The translations under genes and the position numbers were made by a program. The notes beneath the pieces are model-generated. The model was not told the origin of the DNA, did no database searches, and saw nothing but the letters and a program-made list of their open reading frames with translations. Source: CBDFHV01 sp965247705 (GTDB lineage Bacteria; Pseudomonadota; Alphaproteobacteria; Rhodospirillales; CAMCUA01). From it: 64,000 bases of DNA. The DNA lies in assembly GCA_965247705.1 (NCBI GenBank), contig CBDFHV010000084.1:186001-250000 (forward strand), given 5' to 3'. Positions 1-8,683 of the stretch are shown here, piece by piece (the stretch's first letter is position 1; each line of letters begins with the position of its first letter).

Positions 1-167
1 CCGAACAGGACGATCAGCGCGCCGGCGAGATGGGTGGGGTAGTGGATCTCGGCCATGGGGGTGCCCACGTAGGCCACCACCAGGTGATACCCGGACATGG
101 CCAACGCGACCGCCGCGAAGGCTCGTCGAAGGGCCCTATTGAGACGGCCGTCGGGCGAGGTCCCCAT
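1..167 (-). CDS. TRAP transporter permease, N-terminal part (runs off window)
   Basis: The reverse strand from an ATG at 167 stays open to the window edge (55 codons). It has a basic start (RLNRALRRAF) and then a hydrophobic stretch ending HLAGALIVLF, which resembles the N-terminus of the fused TRAP permease that pairs with TAXI binding proteins. An in-frame stop lies just upstream, so the start is well bounded. It begins 61 bp after the TAXI binding-protein gene on the same strand, the usual order for these transporters. The call rests on context plus a short hydrophobic N-terminus. The protein would be an inner-membrane, ion-driven organic-acid importer. Confidence 0.6.
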   Translation of the reverse strand, partial: MGTSPDGRLNRALRRAFAAVALAMSGYHLVVAYVGTPMAEIHYPTHLAGALIVLF

Positions 168-228
168 GCCGGACTATGGGATACGGCGGCGGAGCGTCAC
201 CTCGGTGCCGCCCCGCCTCGCGGATCGC

Positions 229-1197
229 CTACTTCAGCGCGCCGATTTCCTTGTAGTACCGCGCCGCGCCGGGATGCAATTCGACACCGACAACAGCCGC
301 CAGCCGTTTCGGGTTCTGAGTCTTGAAGATGGCGTGGATGGCGCGGAAATCGTCGATGTTGTCGACGATCGTCTTCATGATCCAATAGGCGGTGTCGTTG
401 GGCGTGTCACTGCGGCAGATCAGATTGGCGCTCGAGCCGACGGTCGGTATCTCCTTGTCCTGTCCCTTGTAGGTTCCCGCCGGAATGGCGCTGCGCACGA
501 AGCCGCTGTTTTTCTTCTGCAGCATCTTGAACTTGTCTTCGCCGATGGTCAGGAAGGTGACCGGAAGGCTCGCCGCCACTTCCGAAACGGCGCCCGAGGG
601 ATAGCCGCTTGCGGTCTGAAAGCCGATCACCCGGCGGTCCTTGAGGGCCGCCGCGCCATGGCCGAACCCGCCGCGGCCGATGATGTTGAGGTCGGCCTCA
701 CCGCCCGGCATTCCATGCACTTGGAGAATCATGTCGACCATCTGAACGGCCGTAGCCGCCTTGGGCTGGGAGAAGAACCGCTTGCCCTTGAGTTGGGCGA
801 CATTGGTGACGCCGCTTTCCTTGGAGACGATGAGGTGAACGGCACTGGTCCACAGGGCGGCGAGGCCGCGAACGCTGTTGATCTTGCGCGGAAACGGCGC
901 CTGCCCTTGTGCCGCCATGTTCAGCGCCACGGCCTGGGCGAGGCCCACATCCACCTTCTTGTCGTCGAGGGACACGATGTTAGCGTTGCCGCCGCCCAGT
1001 TCGGTGCTGGTCTTGACCCCGTGGTCGCTGAACAGCTTGGCGAGACCGGCACCGGTGACGAAGAACGTGCTGCCGGATGTCCCCGTCTTGATGGCGAGCG
1101 ACGCCGGTTTCATCTGGGCCATCGCCGGCGCGGTCGCCAGGACGGACGCCACCGCCACGGCACCGGCCAGGACTGCGGAGATATATTTAGTGCGCAT
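229..1197 (-). CDS. TAXI-family TRAP transporter substrate-binding protein
   Basis: 322 aa. A signal peptide of about 28 residues ends APAMAQ, so the mature protein is periplasmic. The body has TAXI-family features: a start resembling LAIKTGTSGSTFF, the glycine/asparagine stretch LGGGNANIVSL, and a central region with VRGLAALW. TAXI proteins (TRAP-associated extracytoplasmic immunity) deliver organic acids or amino acids to a fused permease. The start is supported by GGGAGG about 8 nt upstream of the ATG. The permease gene follows on the same strand. The ligand cannot be read from sequence; the neighbouring dehydratase-type genes suggest a carboxylate. Confidence 0.88.
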   Translation of the reverse strand: MRTKYISAVLAGAVAVASVLATAPAMAQMKPASLAIKTGTSGSTFFVTGAGLAKLFSDHGVKTSTELGGGNANIVSLDDKKVDVGLAQAVALNMAAQGQAPFPRKINSVRGLAALWTSAVHLIVSKESGVTNVAQLKGKRFFSQPKAATAVQMVDMILQVHGMPGGEADLNIIGRGGFGHGAAALKDRRVIGFQTASGYPSGAVSEVAASLPVTFLTIGEDKFKMLQKKNSGFVRSAIPAGTYKGQDKEIPTVGSSANLICRSDTPNDTAYWIMKTIVDNIDDFRAIHAIFKTQNPKRLAAVVGVELHPGAARYYKEIGALK

Positions 1198-1362
1198 GTG
1201 TGTTTCCTCCCAATTTCAAGGCTTCACGCGCCGGCCCGCGATTTTTGCCAGGATTTATCTGTCGCGACGCGTCAGGATTTAGCTTTTCCAGCCGACACAT
1301 TAGATCAAGGATGGTGGGTTGGCAAAATTCCAGCGAGTCCCGGTGAAGACGGAGGTCAGGAA

Positions 1363-2139
1363 ATGGAACCGAGCGGACACGGGAGACGGCTGGCCGGGAA
1401 GACGGCGATTGTGACCGGGGCCGGCGCGGGTATCGGCCGCGCGGTCTGCGTCCGGTTCGCGGAAGAGGGCGCAAACGTGATCTGCGCCGATCGCGACATG
1501 GAAACGGCGGGCGAGACGGCGGGCATCATTGGCGAAACCGGTGGCGGCGCGGTCGGTTTGGCGTGCGACGTCTCGAACAACGACGACGCGAAGAAAGCGA
1601 CCGATGTCGCCCTGGAGCGTTTTGGCGCGTTGCACATCTTGGTCAACAACGCCGCCACCTGGGTGGCTGACGGGACCGTCGTCGAGACCAGCGAGGAGGA
1701 CTGGAACGGAACCTTGGCCGTCAACCTGACCGGCCCCTTCCTGATGAGCAAACATGCCATCCCGGCCATGATCGAGAGCGGCGGCGGGAACATCATTCAC
1801 GTTGCATCCCAGTTCGGCCACGTGGCGAAACCCGGTCGGTCGTGGTACTGCGCGGCGAAAGCCGGGCTGATCAACCTGGCCCGCGCGATGGCGGCGGATC
1901 ATGGCGCCGACAACATTCGGGTCAACAGTCTGTCGCCGGGGCCCGTCGGCACGGAGCGGACACTTCGGAACTACGGTGGCGCGGAAGCGGCACGCCAAGT
2001 CATGGGCGTGCGTACCCTGCTTGATCGCATGGGACGACCCGACGAGATCGCCGCCGCGGCGCTGTTCCTTGCCAGCGACGAGTCTTCCTTCATGACCGGT
2101 GCCGATCTCCTCGTCGATGGCGGCTACGCGGCTATCTAA
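1363..2139 (+). CDS. SDR-family NAD(P)-dependent oxidoreductase
   Basis: 258 aa, the normal length for a classical short-chain dehydrogenase. It has the Rossmann glycine motif TGAGAGIG near residue 20, NNAA in the middle, and the catalytic set Ser (HVAS) with YCAAK. The C-terminus ends MTGADLLVDGGY, typical of the FabG-like group. The ATG at 1363 has GGAGG 7 nt upstream; the much longer reading frame upstream overlaps the reverse TAXI gene and is rejected. It is divergent from the TAXI gene, so the 165 bp between them should carry both promoters. Cofactor and substrate cannot be assigned. Confidence 0.9.
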   Translation: MEPSGHGRRLAGKTAIVTGAGAGIGRAVCVRFAEEGANVICADRDMETAGETAGIIGETGGGAVGLACDVSNNDDAKKATDVALERFGALHILVNNAATWVADGTVVETSEEDWNGTLAVNLTGPFLMSKHAIPAMIESGGGNIIHVASQFGHVAKPGRSWYCAAKAGLINLARAMAADHGADNIRVNSLSPGPVGTERTLRNYGGAEAARQVMGVRTLLDRMGRPDEIAAAALFLASDESSFMTGADLLVDGGYAAI

Positions 2140-2200
2140 TCCCGGCAAGTGACAGAAGTGACTCACCCGCGCCTCTTGGAAGCCCATTCGGGACCGGGTT

Positions 2201-2271
2201 GGGCGGGTCTCAGACCCGCCCCTACGCAAGCAATTTCGAGGGCGTAGGGGCCGGTCTCAGACCGGCCCGCC
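2201..2271. repeat. Intergenic palindromic repeat (REP-like)
   Basis: The palindrome GGGCGGGTCT-C-AGACCCGCCC at 2201-2221 is followed by CCTACGC, a short AT-rich spacer, GCGTAGG and a second palindrome GGCCGGTCT-C-AGACCGGCC (2249-2267). The whole can fold as a long hairpin with hairpin ends. A close relative lies at 42323-42391, so this is a dispersed family. It lies between the end of the SDR gene and the end of the GatC-like gene (convergent) and may also act as a bidirectional transcription end. Confidence 0.8.
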
Positions 2272-2366
2272 TCTGCCGCCTGCCGTGGTTCGGGGGCGTT
2301 GATAGGGTCAATTCAATCGCTCACTGGCATTCAGACATCGCCCTCTGATTTTGGGGTAGCGAGAGG

Positions 2367-2561
2367 TCAGAAGTCCTCGACCGGAAAAACCGGGGGAATA
2401 GGATCTATCTCGTCCATCTCGTCGCCGATCTCCTGCTCGATCTCCTCCATGGCGGTCAGAAGGGCGGCGAGGCGGCGCATGACCTGATCCAGTTCGTCGT
2501 CCGGAATCGTCAGATCGACGGCGCGGGCCATTGCGCGCACTTGATCCCTTGTCAGCTCCAT
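2367..2561 (-). CDS. Small GatC/AtzG-like amidase partner
   Basis: 64 aa, starting MELTRDQVRAMARAVDL. Two predicted helices are followed by an acidic tail ending PVFPVEDF. Short GatC-like proteins beside an amidase (for example AtzG with AtzE, or GatC with GatA) wrap around the amidase and stabilise it. The ATG at 2561 overlaps the end of the upstream amidase gene by 10 nt, which argues for translational coupling and a complex. The longer frame starting at 2621 would add 20 residues inside the amidase gene and is less likely. Small size limits certainty. Confidence 0.7.
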   Translation of the reverse strand: MELTRDQVRAMARAVDLTIPDDELDQVMRRLAALLTAMEEIEQEIGDEMDEIDPIPPVFPVEDF

Positions 2562-4021
2562 GGCTCCCGCCCCACTCGTTGTTTCCCCGCGGCCTCCAGG
2601 TCGGGATGACGGCACCGCCACGGGGTCGACTGCTCGTACGCATGAGCCATCCGAAGGATCACGTCCTCGGCGAACGGACGGGCCGCGATCTGCAGGGACA
2701 AGGGCAGGTCGGATCGGGTGAAGCCCATGGGGATCGCCATTGCCGGCACGTTGGCGACGCTGAAGGGGAAGTTGCAGAGACGGCGCATGCGTTGTTTCGC
2801 AATCAGATCTTGGCTCATGTCCGCCTTTTCGGGCGATTCATCGATTCGTTCCGGGGGGGTGAGATTCGTTGGGCTGAGCAGGGCGTCGTTTCGGCTCAGT
2901 GCCTCGAGTATCTCGCGGCGGACGATCCGCCGGGCGGCCATGGCCCGAGTGTAGACCGCGGCCGGGACGAGACTTGCCGTCGCCAACCGGGTCCGCGTGC
3001 CTCGATCGAACTCGTGCCACCGCGTCCGCAACCATCGACGAAGGAAAGCAGAGCCTACGTCCACGTCGGACGTGAGCATTTGCAAGGGAATTGCGTGCTT
3101 GGCGCGGGGGAGGGAGACCTCCTCCACGGTGGCGCCGAGAGATCGAAATACGTCCACGGCGGCATCCATCGCAGAGCGGACCTCGGGGTGGATGCCCTCG
3201 GCCGACGCCATTTCGCGCACGACCGCCAAACGAACCCCCTTCAGGGTCGGCGTCATGGCGCCCCCGTAGTCCGGGACCGGCTGGTGGCTGGCGAGTGGGT
3301 CCTTCGGGTCGGCACCGGCAATTGCCTCTAGGACGATGGCACAATCCCCCACCGTACGGGTCAAGGGGCCGATCGTATCGTTGGTCCAGCCGAACATGAC
3401 GCCGCCGTATCGGCTGACCCGACCGAACGTGGGCCTGAGGCCGACGACGCCGTTTGCCGCCGCCGGTCCCCGGATCGACCCCCCCGTGTCTTCGCCGAGG
3501 GAAAATGAACACAGGCCGGCCGCGGTGGCGACGCCCGAACCGCTGGACGAGCTCGACGGCGAGTGCTCGGCATGCCACGGATTTCGCGGCTGGCCGAAGG
3601 GGAAATGGACGGTTCCCCCCTTTCCGAACTCGTGAAGGTTCTGTTTGCCGAGAAGAATCCCACCGGCGGCGTCGAGACGCTCGATCACCGTGGCATCGTG
3701 GTCCGGAACGTGGTCGGCGAGAATGCGCGAGCCCAGGGTGGTCAGAATTCCCCGGGTGCAGAGTTGGTCCTTTACCCCATAGGGAATCCCATGCAACGGA
3801 CCGCGATAGCGCCCGGCTGCGATCTCCCGCTCGGCCTCGCGCGCTTTCGCCCGGGCGCGGTCTCCGCACACGGTGATGTAGGCGCGAAAAATAGGATCCC
3901 AGCGTTCGATCCGACGCAGATAGATCTCGACCAGGTCAACGGGTGAAATCTCACGGCGCTCCATAAGACGCGCCTGCTCGGCGACGCTCAGAAAGGCCAG
4001 TCGATCGTCGCCCGCGGTCAT
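2552..4021 (-). CDS. Amidase-signature family hydrolase (GatA/AtzE-like)
   Basis: 489 aa. It has the amidase-signature Ser-cisSer-Lys triad: the lysine in GVKDQLCT, then the serine/glycine-rich block SSSSSGSGVATAAG and GEDTGGSIRGPAA carrying the cis-Ser and nucleophile. The family hydrolyses carboxamides. Pairing with a GatC-sized partner and the absence of a GatB gene point to a small-molecule amidase of AtzE type rather than the tRNA amidotransferase. The ATG at 4021 is chosen because GGGAGG lies 6 nt upstream; in-frame ATGs at 4042 and 4114 lack this. The substrate is unknown. Confidence 0.88.
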   Translation of the reverse strand: MTAGDDRLAFLSVAEQARLMERREISPVDLVEIYLRRIERWDPIFRAYITVCGDRARAKAREAEREIAAGRYRGPLHGIPYGVKDQLCTRGILTTLGSRILADHVPDHDATVIERLDAAGGILLGKQNLHEFGKGGTVHFPFGQPRNPWHAEHSPSSSSSGSGVATAAGLCSFSLGEDTGGSIRGPAAANGVVGLRPTFGRVSRYGGVMFGWTNDTIGPLTRTVGDCAIVLEAIAGADPKDPLASHQPVPDYGGAMTPTLKGVRLAVVREMASAEGIHPEVRSAMDAAVDVFRSLGATVEEVSLPRAKHAIPLQMLTSDVDVGSAFLRRWLRTRWHEFDRGTRTRLATASLVPAAVYTRAMAARRIVRREILEALSRNDALLSPTNLTPPERIDESPEKADMSQDLIAKQRMRRLCNFPFSVANVPAMAIPMGFTRSDLPLSLQIAARPFAEDVILRMAHAYEQSTPWRCRHPDLEAAGKQRVGREPWS

Positions 4022-4196
4022 GAAGACCTCCCGCGTGGGCATGGCGTTGCGCCCGCTCCCGGTTATACCAGGGCGCACGAATAAAGACCCATGTCCTCGA
4101 ATCGATAGTGGCATCGAAGACTACGTCCTTGTGCGAGGCGCCGTGTATGATCCGAGCCGTGACACCCGCGGACGAACGGTGAGGGAAGGCGTGTTC

Positions 4197-4991
4197 ATGG
4201 CTACGGACCAGTTTCTCGGCGACAAGGCCTGTCCGTTCATCCGGGTGGCGCCCCGGCCGCCGAAGCCGAGGGACCGGGGCCTCACGGTTCTGGCCGATAA
4301 GAACCTGGGGATGAACGCCTGCGCCGACCTCATGGAGACGGTCGCGGACTACGTGGATTTCGCCAAGTTCGGGACCGGCGTATTCCGCATTCAGTCGCCA
4401 GAGTTTCTGACCCGCAAGATCGAGTTCTATCATCGCCACGATGTGCGGGTTTGGATTGCCGGGGACGCGACCGAGATGGCCTTCTGCCAGGGTGTCTCGG
4501 ACCAGCTCTACAAGGCGGTCAAGGCGATGGGGTCGGACGGCGTGGAAGTCTCAAGCGCCCAGGTCTCGATGACGCTGGCCAATAAGTGCGAACTGATTCG
4601 CATGGCCGCCGGTGAAGGACTCCTAGTCGTCGCCGAGGTCGGACAGAAAGGCAACGAGACCTGGACTCGCTACCAGAGCTACATCTTCAGCCAGATCGAG
4701 GCCTGCATGAAGGCGGGCGCATGGCGGATCCTGGTCCAGGGCGAGGGCATTTCGGAAGACGTGGAAGCACGCAAGGAAGAACTGATTCTCAATATCGTCG
4801 CCCGTTTCGGCGTCGACGACCTCATTTTCCAGGCCAAGGATTCCGACACGCAGCAGTGGTTCATGGAAACCTTGGGCAACGACGTCAGCCTGGACGTGGA
4901 GAGCCATCAGGTGTTCGAGCTTGAATTGATGCGCCGCGGTATTCGAAAACGGGGCGTGTTCGGCATTGTCGGCAGTGTGCCAAGCACGTGA
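4197..4991 (+). CDS. Phosphosulfolactate synthase-like (ComA family) protein
   Basis: 264 aa. The order of motifs fits the ComA TIM barrel: KPRDRGLTVLADKNLG near residue 25, then DFAKFGTG, ARKIEFYHRH-like and VWIAGDATE in the first half, GVEVSSAQ and VVAEVGQKG in the middle. Known members join sulfite to phosphoenolpyruvate, the first step of coenzyme M synthesis in archaea and of sulfolactate formation in some bacteria. No comB, comC or comDE homologue is in the window, so the reaction here is uncertain. The ATG at 4197 follows a GGGAAGG sequence. It is divergent from the amidase and convergent with the next gene. Confidence 0.72.
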   Translation: MATDQFLGDKACPFIRVAPRPPKPRDRGLTVLADKNLGMNACADLMETVADYVDFAKFGTGVFRIQSPEFLTRKIEFYHRHDVRVWIAGDATEMAFCQGVSDQLYKAVKAMGSDGVEVSSAQVSMTLANKCELIRMAAGEGLLVVAEVGQKGNETWTRYQSYIFSQIEACMKAGAWRILVQGEGISEDVEARKEELILNIVARFGVDDLIFQAKDSDTQQWFMETLGNDVSLDVESHQVFELELMRRGIRKRGVFGIVGSVPST

Positions 4992-5010
4992 GTCGAGTGC
5001 GTCGAATCCC

Positions 5011-6399
5011 TCAAACGCGGAACGCTTTCAAGTCGCTCAAGTCCGGTTTACCGCCAACGTCGATGCAGAACTCCAGGAGTCGCTCACCGAGATCGGCGGG
5101 CCAGCCCCCATAGGCGACATTGGACCGGAACTTGCCCATCAATTCGTCTCGGGTCAGAGGCTCGCGCACGCCGCCCCGCATATGCGGTTGACGCATTTCC
5201 TTCACCGCGCCATCGCGAAACGTCACCTTCATGTGCCCCGAATAGTTATCCGGATATTCGTTGTTCGGGTCGATGACATAGCGGATCTTTGCGGCGAGAC
5301 GCAGGATTCGCGGATCCTTCACCTTCTCATCGGTGAACTGGATCAGTCCCGCGTCACCTTCGAAGAAGCCGACCGCCATGCACCATGGCATGCTGAACTT
5401 GGCGGCGTAGCCGGTCGGTGGGACGTGCTTGTCGGCCAAGGGCGCCCACAGGCGGTGCACCAGTCCTTCGCCGGTCTCGCATTCGATGTCGACGATGTCT
5501 TCCGCATCGACCCCTTCTGCGGCAAGGCGGATCGCGCAATCGATATAGGGATGGATCATCGTGCCACATGCGTAAGGCTTGAAGGCAATCCGCTCCATCA
5601 GCCATTCCGCGCCGACGCCATTGGTCAGGTAATCGAAGTTCGGTGTCGCCGTGGGCGCGAAGGCGCGGAAGAATCCGTGCGGGCCATCGAATACCGTGCG
5701 CGGGCCGTTGAACCCCTGCTTGGCGAATAGGGCCGCGCGCAGACCGGATTGGGCGGCCCAGCCGGGGTGCAGGCGCTTGGTCCAGGCACCATCGGTCAAG
5801 TACTCGACTATACCGGAAGACATGCTGCCGACGATGCCGAATGCCATGGTCATCGCGTCCTTGCCGAGGCCCAAGGCCGAGGCGACACCGGCGGCGGCGC
5901 CGAAAGGACCGATGACACCGACGGGATGAAAGCATTGTTTGTGGATCTTGCCAGGGGCCACATGGTTCAAACGGCAGATGGCTTCGAGCCCGACCGTGAT
6001 GCCGCGGAGGAGGTCTTCGCCGCTGCGTCCGAACCGTTCGCAGGCGGCAAGGACGGCGGGAATGACCATGGCGCCGACTCGGATGGGGGCGCCCTCCAGG
6101 GTATCGTCAAAGTCTTCACCATGGGTGGCCGTGCCGTTGATCAGGGCGGCTCCCCCGGAATCGAGACTTCTCGCGTGTCCAAAGACGGTACAGTTTCCCT
6201 CGCCGTCCCATCCGCCGAGAAGTTGATCAACGTAGTCCTTCTGGCGTGCGGCGATGCACAAACCCGCCATGTCGAGAAAATCGTTGATCGCCGCTTCGGT
6301 GGCTCGCGGCGGCACATCGGTTAGCCCGGTATTTGCCAGCTTTTCGGCGAACCTCTCCGCCATGGTGGGTCGGCTTCTATCGAAAATCGAGTCGGTCAT
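5011..6399 (-). CDS. MmgE/PrpD family protein
   Basis: 462 aa, full length for the family, which includes 2-methylcitrate dehydratase, cis-aconitate decarboxylase and iminodisuccinate epimerase. Visible family signatures are THGEDFDDTLEGAPI near residue 95, the Lys-containing TKRLHPGWAAQSG near residue 210, and Tyr-containing FKPYACGTMIHP near residue 280. The usual histidine after the DDT motif (as in HPG/HPS) reads PIRVG here. Its ATG overlaps the stop of the aconitase-like gene by 4 nt, so the two are co-translated and probably act on successive intermediates. The specific reaction cannot be named. Confidence 0.88.
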   Translation of the reverse strand: MTDSIFDRSRPTMAERFAEKLANTGLTDVPPRATEAAINDFLDMAGLCIAARQKDYVDQLLGGWDGEGNCTVFGHARSLDSGGAALINGTATHGEDFDDTLEGAPIRVGAMVIPAVLAACERFGRSGEDLLRGITVGLEAICRLNHVAPGKIHKQCFHPVGVIGPFGAAAGVASALGLGKDAMTMAFGIVGSMSSGIVEYLTDGAWTKRLHPGWAAQSGLRAALFAKQGFNGPRTVFDGPHGFFRAFAPTATPNFDYLTNGVGAEWLMERIAFKPYACGTMIHPYIDCAIRLAAEGVDAEDIVDIECETGEGLVHRLWAPLADKHVPPTGYAAKFSMPWCMAVGFFEGDAGLIQFTDEKVKDPRILRLAAKIRYVIDPNNEYPDNYSGHMKVTFRDGAVKEMRQPHMRGGVREPLTRDELMGKFRSNVAYGGWPADLGERLLEFCIDVGGKPDLSDLKAFRV

Positions 6400-8408
6400 C
6401 CTCCGCCCCCTTCCGCCGTCGCGGCTTGATCGGCGGCGTGTTTCGAGCGTCCCCGCAACCAGGTGACCAAGCCGCCAACCAGAAGGATCCGGACCTGGCG
6501 CGGCGACATCTGGTGGCGGAGGAGGATTTCGCCGCTTTTCCCCGGCAGGCGCGCACGGATCGCATCCGTCTCCTGCACGCTTCGACGGACGTCGGCGAGC
6601 GTCAGGACGTCACCCTGTTTCAATCGCCCGTGGTCGGCGGCATCGGCGAAGGTTAGCGGCAGCACGCCGGCGTTGACGAGGTTTTGCCAATGAATGCGGG
6701 CGAAACTCTTGGCGATGACCGCGCGGGTGCCGAGGAAGCTCGGGCCCAGCGCGGCATGCTCGCGGCTCGATCCCTGCCCATAGTTGGTCCCCCCAACAAT
6801 GGCGTGACCCGTGGCACCTCGGCATTCCTCGGCCCGTCGAACATAGGTCTCGTCAATCCGCGAGAAACTCAATCGGCTGATTTTCTGAACGTTGCTGCGC
6901 AGCGGCATGGCTTCGGCCCCGGCGGGCACGATGTCGTCGGTGGAAACGTCGTCGCCCAGCCTCATCAGCACCGGCAGTTCCATATTATCCGCCAACGGCT
7001 CGATGGGCGGCAGCGAAGCGATGCTCGGTCCTTTGACGATCTGGACTTTCCGAGCCTCGGCAAGGGGCAGCGGGGGAATGAGGTCGTCCCGCGGCGACTT
7101 GCCGGCGGTGGGGAAGTCGATGCGCGGGTAGGGCATGTCGAGGTCGCGAGGATCGGTAATCCGGCCGGTGAGCGCCGATGCGGTCGCCGTTTCCGGACTG
7201 CACAGGAAGACACTGTCCTCCTTGGTGCCCGACCGGCCGAGGAAGTTCCGAGGCACCGTGCGCAGGGAGTTGCGGCCCGTGGCCGGGGCCTGCCCCATGC
7301 CCATACAGCCGTTGCACCCGGCCTGATGAAGGCGCCCGCCGGCCTGGACCAGATCGGCGAGAAGGCCGCTGCGCATTAGGTCCAGCAGCACCCGCCGGGT
7401 GCTGGGATTGATGTCGAAGGATACTCCCGGCGCGATCTGGCGACCGCGCACCATGTGGGCGCAAATGGCGAAATCCCTGAAGCCCGGGTTGGCGGACGAC
7501 CCGACATAGGACTGATACACCGGCTCTCCGGCAACGTCGCGTACGGGAACGACGTTGCCGGGGCTGGACGGTTTGGCGATCAGAGGGACAATAGCCCCGA
7601 GATCGATCTCGTCGTGAAGGTCGTAGTCGGCGCCGGGGTCGGCTTTCAGTTCACGCCAGTCGGCCCCGCGACCGTGGGCATCGAGAAAGGCGCGCGTCTC
7701 GCCGTCCGAAGGAAAGACAGAGGTGGTGGCGCCCAGTTCCGCGCCCATATTGGCGATGACATGGCGGTCCATGGCCGACAGGCTTGTCACCCCGGTTCCA
7801 TGGTACTCGATGATCCGACCCACGCCGCCGCGCACCGAGTGCCGACGCAGCATTTCGAGAATAACGTCCTTGGCGCTGCACCAGGGCGGAAGCGCTCCGC
7901 TGAGCCGCACGCCCCAGACTTCGGGCATGCGCAGATGAAGGGGCTCGCCGGCAAGAAGCGCCGCGATGTCGAGGCTGCCGGCGCCGAACCCGAGCATCCC
8001 CATGGACCCAGCGGAGCATGAGTGACTGTCGGCACCGGCGAGCGTCGCGCCGGGGGCGCCCAGCGCCTCCATGTGTACGGGATGGCTGATGCCGTTGCCG
8101 GGCCGGCTGAACCATACGCCGAACCGCCGGGACGCCGTTTCCAGGAAGATGTGGTCGTCCGGATTCCTGAAGTCCGCCTGAAAGAGGTTGTGATCGACAT
8201 ACTGCGCCGCCAGGTCCACCTGAACCCGGTCCAGCGCCATGGCCTCCAGGGCCAGCATGGTGAGCGCGCCCGTCGCATCCTGCAGCAGAACTTGATCGAT
8301 CCGCAGCGCCACCTCTTCGCCGGGAACCAACCGGCCGTCGAGCCGGTGGGCCTCGATCAGCTTCCTGGTGACACTTCGCGGTGGCTCCCGTGCCCCTTTG
8401 GCGCCCAT
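6396..8408 (-). CDS. Aconitase/isopropylmalate-isomerase family hydro-lyase
   Basis: 670 aa with a LeuC-like part (about 1-430) fused to a LeuD-like swivel domain (about 500-620; GGTNYGQGSSREHAALGP). Substrate/cluster motifs are ADSHSCSAGSMGM and AGCNGCMGMG, the latter supplying two [4Fe-4S] cysteines. The place of the first cluster cysteine, normally GSCTN, reads GSSAN. The family catalyses dehydration/rehydration of tri- and dicarboxylates. The ATG at 8408 is preferred over the GTG at 8426 because GAGG lies 9 nt before it. It is first in an operon with the MmgE/PrpD gene. Confidence 0.85.
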   Translation of the reverse strand: MGAKGAREPPRSVTRKLIEAHRLDGRLVPGEEVALRIDQVLLQDATGALTMLALEAMALDRVQVDLAAQYVDHNLFQADFRNPDDHIFLETASRRFGVWFSRPGNGISHPVHMEALGAPGATLAGADSHSCSAGSMGMLGFGAGSLDIAALLAGEPLHLRMPEVWGVRLSGALPPWCSAKDVILEMLRRHSVRGGVGRIIEYHGTGVTSLSAMDRHVIANMGAELGATTSVFPSDGETRAFLDAHGRGADWRELKADPGADYDLHDEIDLGAIVPLIAKPSSPGNVVPVRDVAGEPVYQSYVGSSANPGFRDFAICAHMVRGRQIAPGVSFDINPSTRRVLLDLMRSGLLADLVQAGGRLHQAGCNGCMGMGQAPATGRNSLRTVPRNFLGRSGTKEDSVFLCSPETATASALTGRITDPRDLDMPYPRIDFPTAGKSPRDDLIPPLPLAEARKVQIVKGPSIASLPPIEPLADNMELPVLMRLGDDVSTDDIVPAGAEAMPLRSNVQKISRLSFSRIDETYVRRAEECRGATGHAIVGGTNYGQGSSREHAALGPSFLGTRAVIAKSFARIHWQNLVNAGVLPLTFADAADHGRLKQGDVLTLADVRRSVQETDAIRARLPGKSGEILLRHQMSPRQVRILLVGGLVTWLRGRSKHAADQAATAEGGGG

Positions 8409-8455
8409 TTTCGATACCTCATCCACACGTCATGCCGCATTTAAAGTGGCTGATA

Positions 8456-8484
8456 TTGACAGCCCTTAGTGCGTTATCATAATG
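8456..8484 (+). promoter_or_regulatory. Strong sigma70-type promoter
   Basis: TTGACA (8456-8461), a 17-bp spacer and ATAATG (8479-8484) match the housekeeping consensus very closely. It lies in the divergent gap and points at the forward MmgE/PrpD, M24 and cysteine-hydrolase genes. Transcription would start near 8491, giving a leader of about 190 nt before the ATG at 8684. That leader is long enough for regulation, but no known riboswitch was recognised in it. Confidence 0.65.
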
Positions 8485-8683
8485 GCGTTCAGGTGAACTT
8501 TATCAGCCCGCGTCGTGTCCCGTGCGACACCGGTCATCTGTCTGACTTAGTCCACCAGTGCACCTTTTGCTTGATCCAGTGCGTTGGCCGCGATCCGATT
8601 GTGCCTCTTCACTTGCCGTCATGGCGCGGGATCGGTCCGGCCGCGAGCCCCTCGCCGCTGGTCCCCATCGAGAACATGCGCAC

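Noticed and set aside
97..1362. Long upstream extension of the SDR frame
   Set aside because: It runs antisense to the TAXI gene; the SDR start at 1363 has a good ribosome site and family N-terminus.
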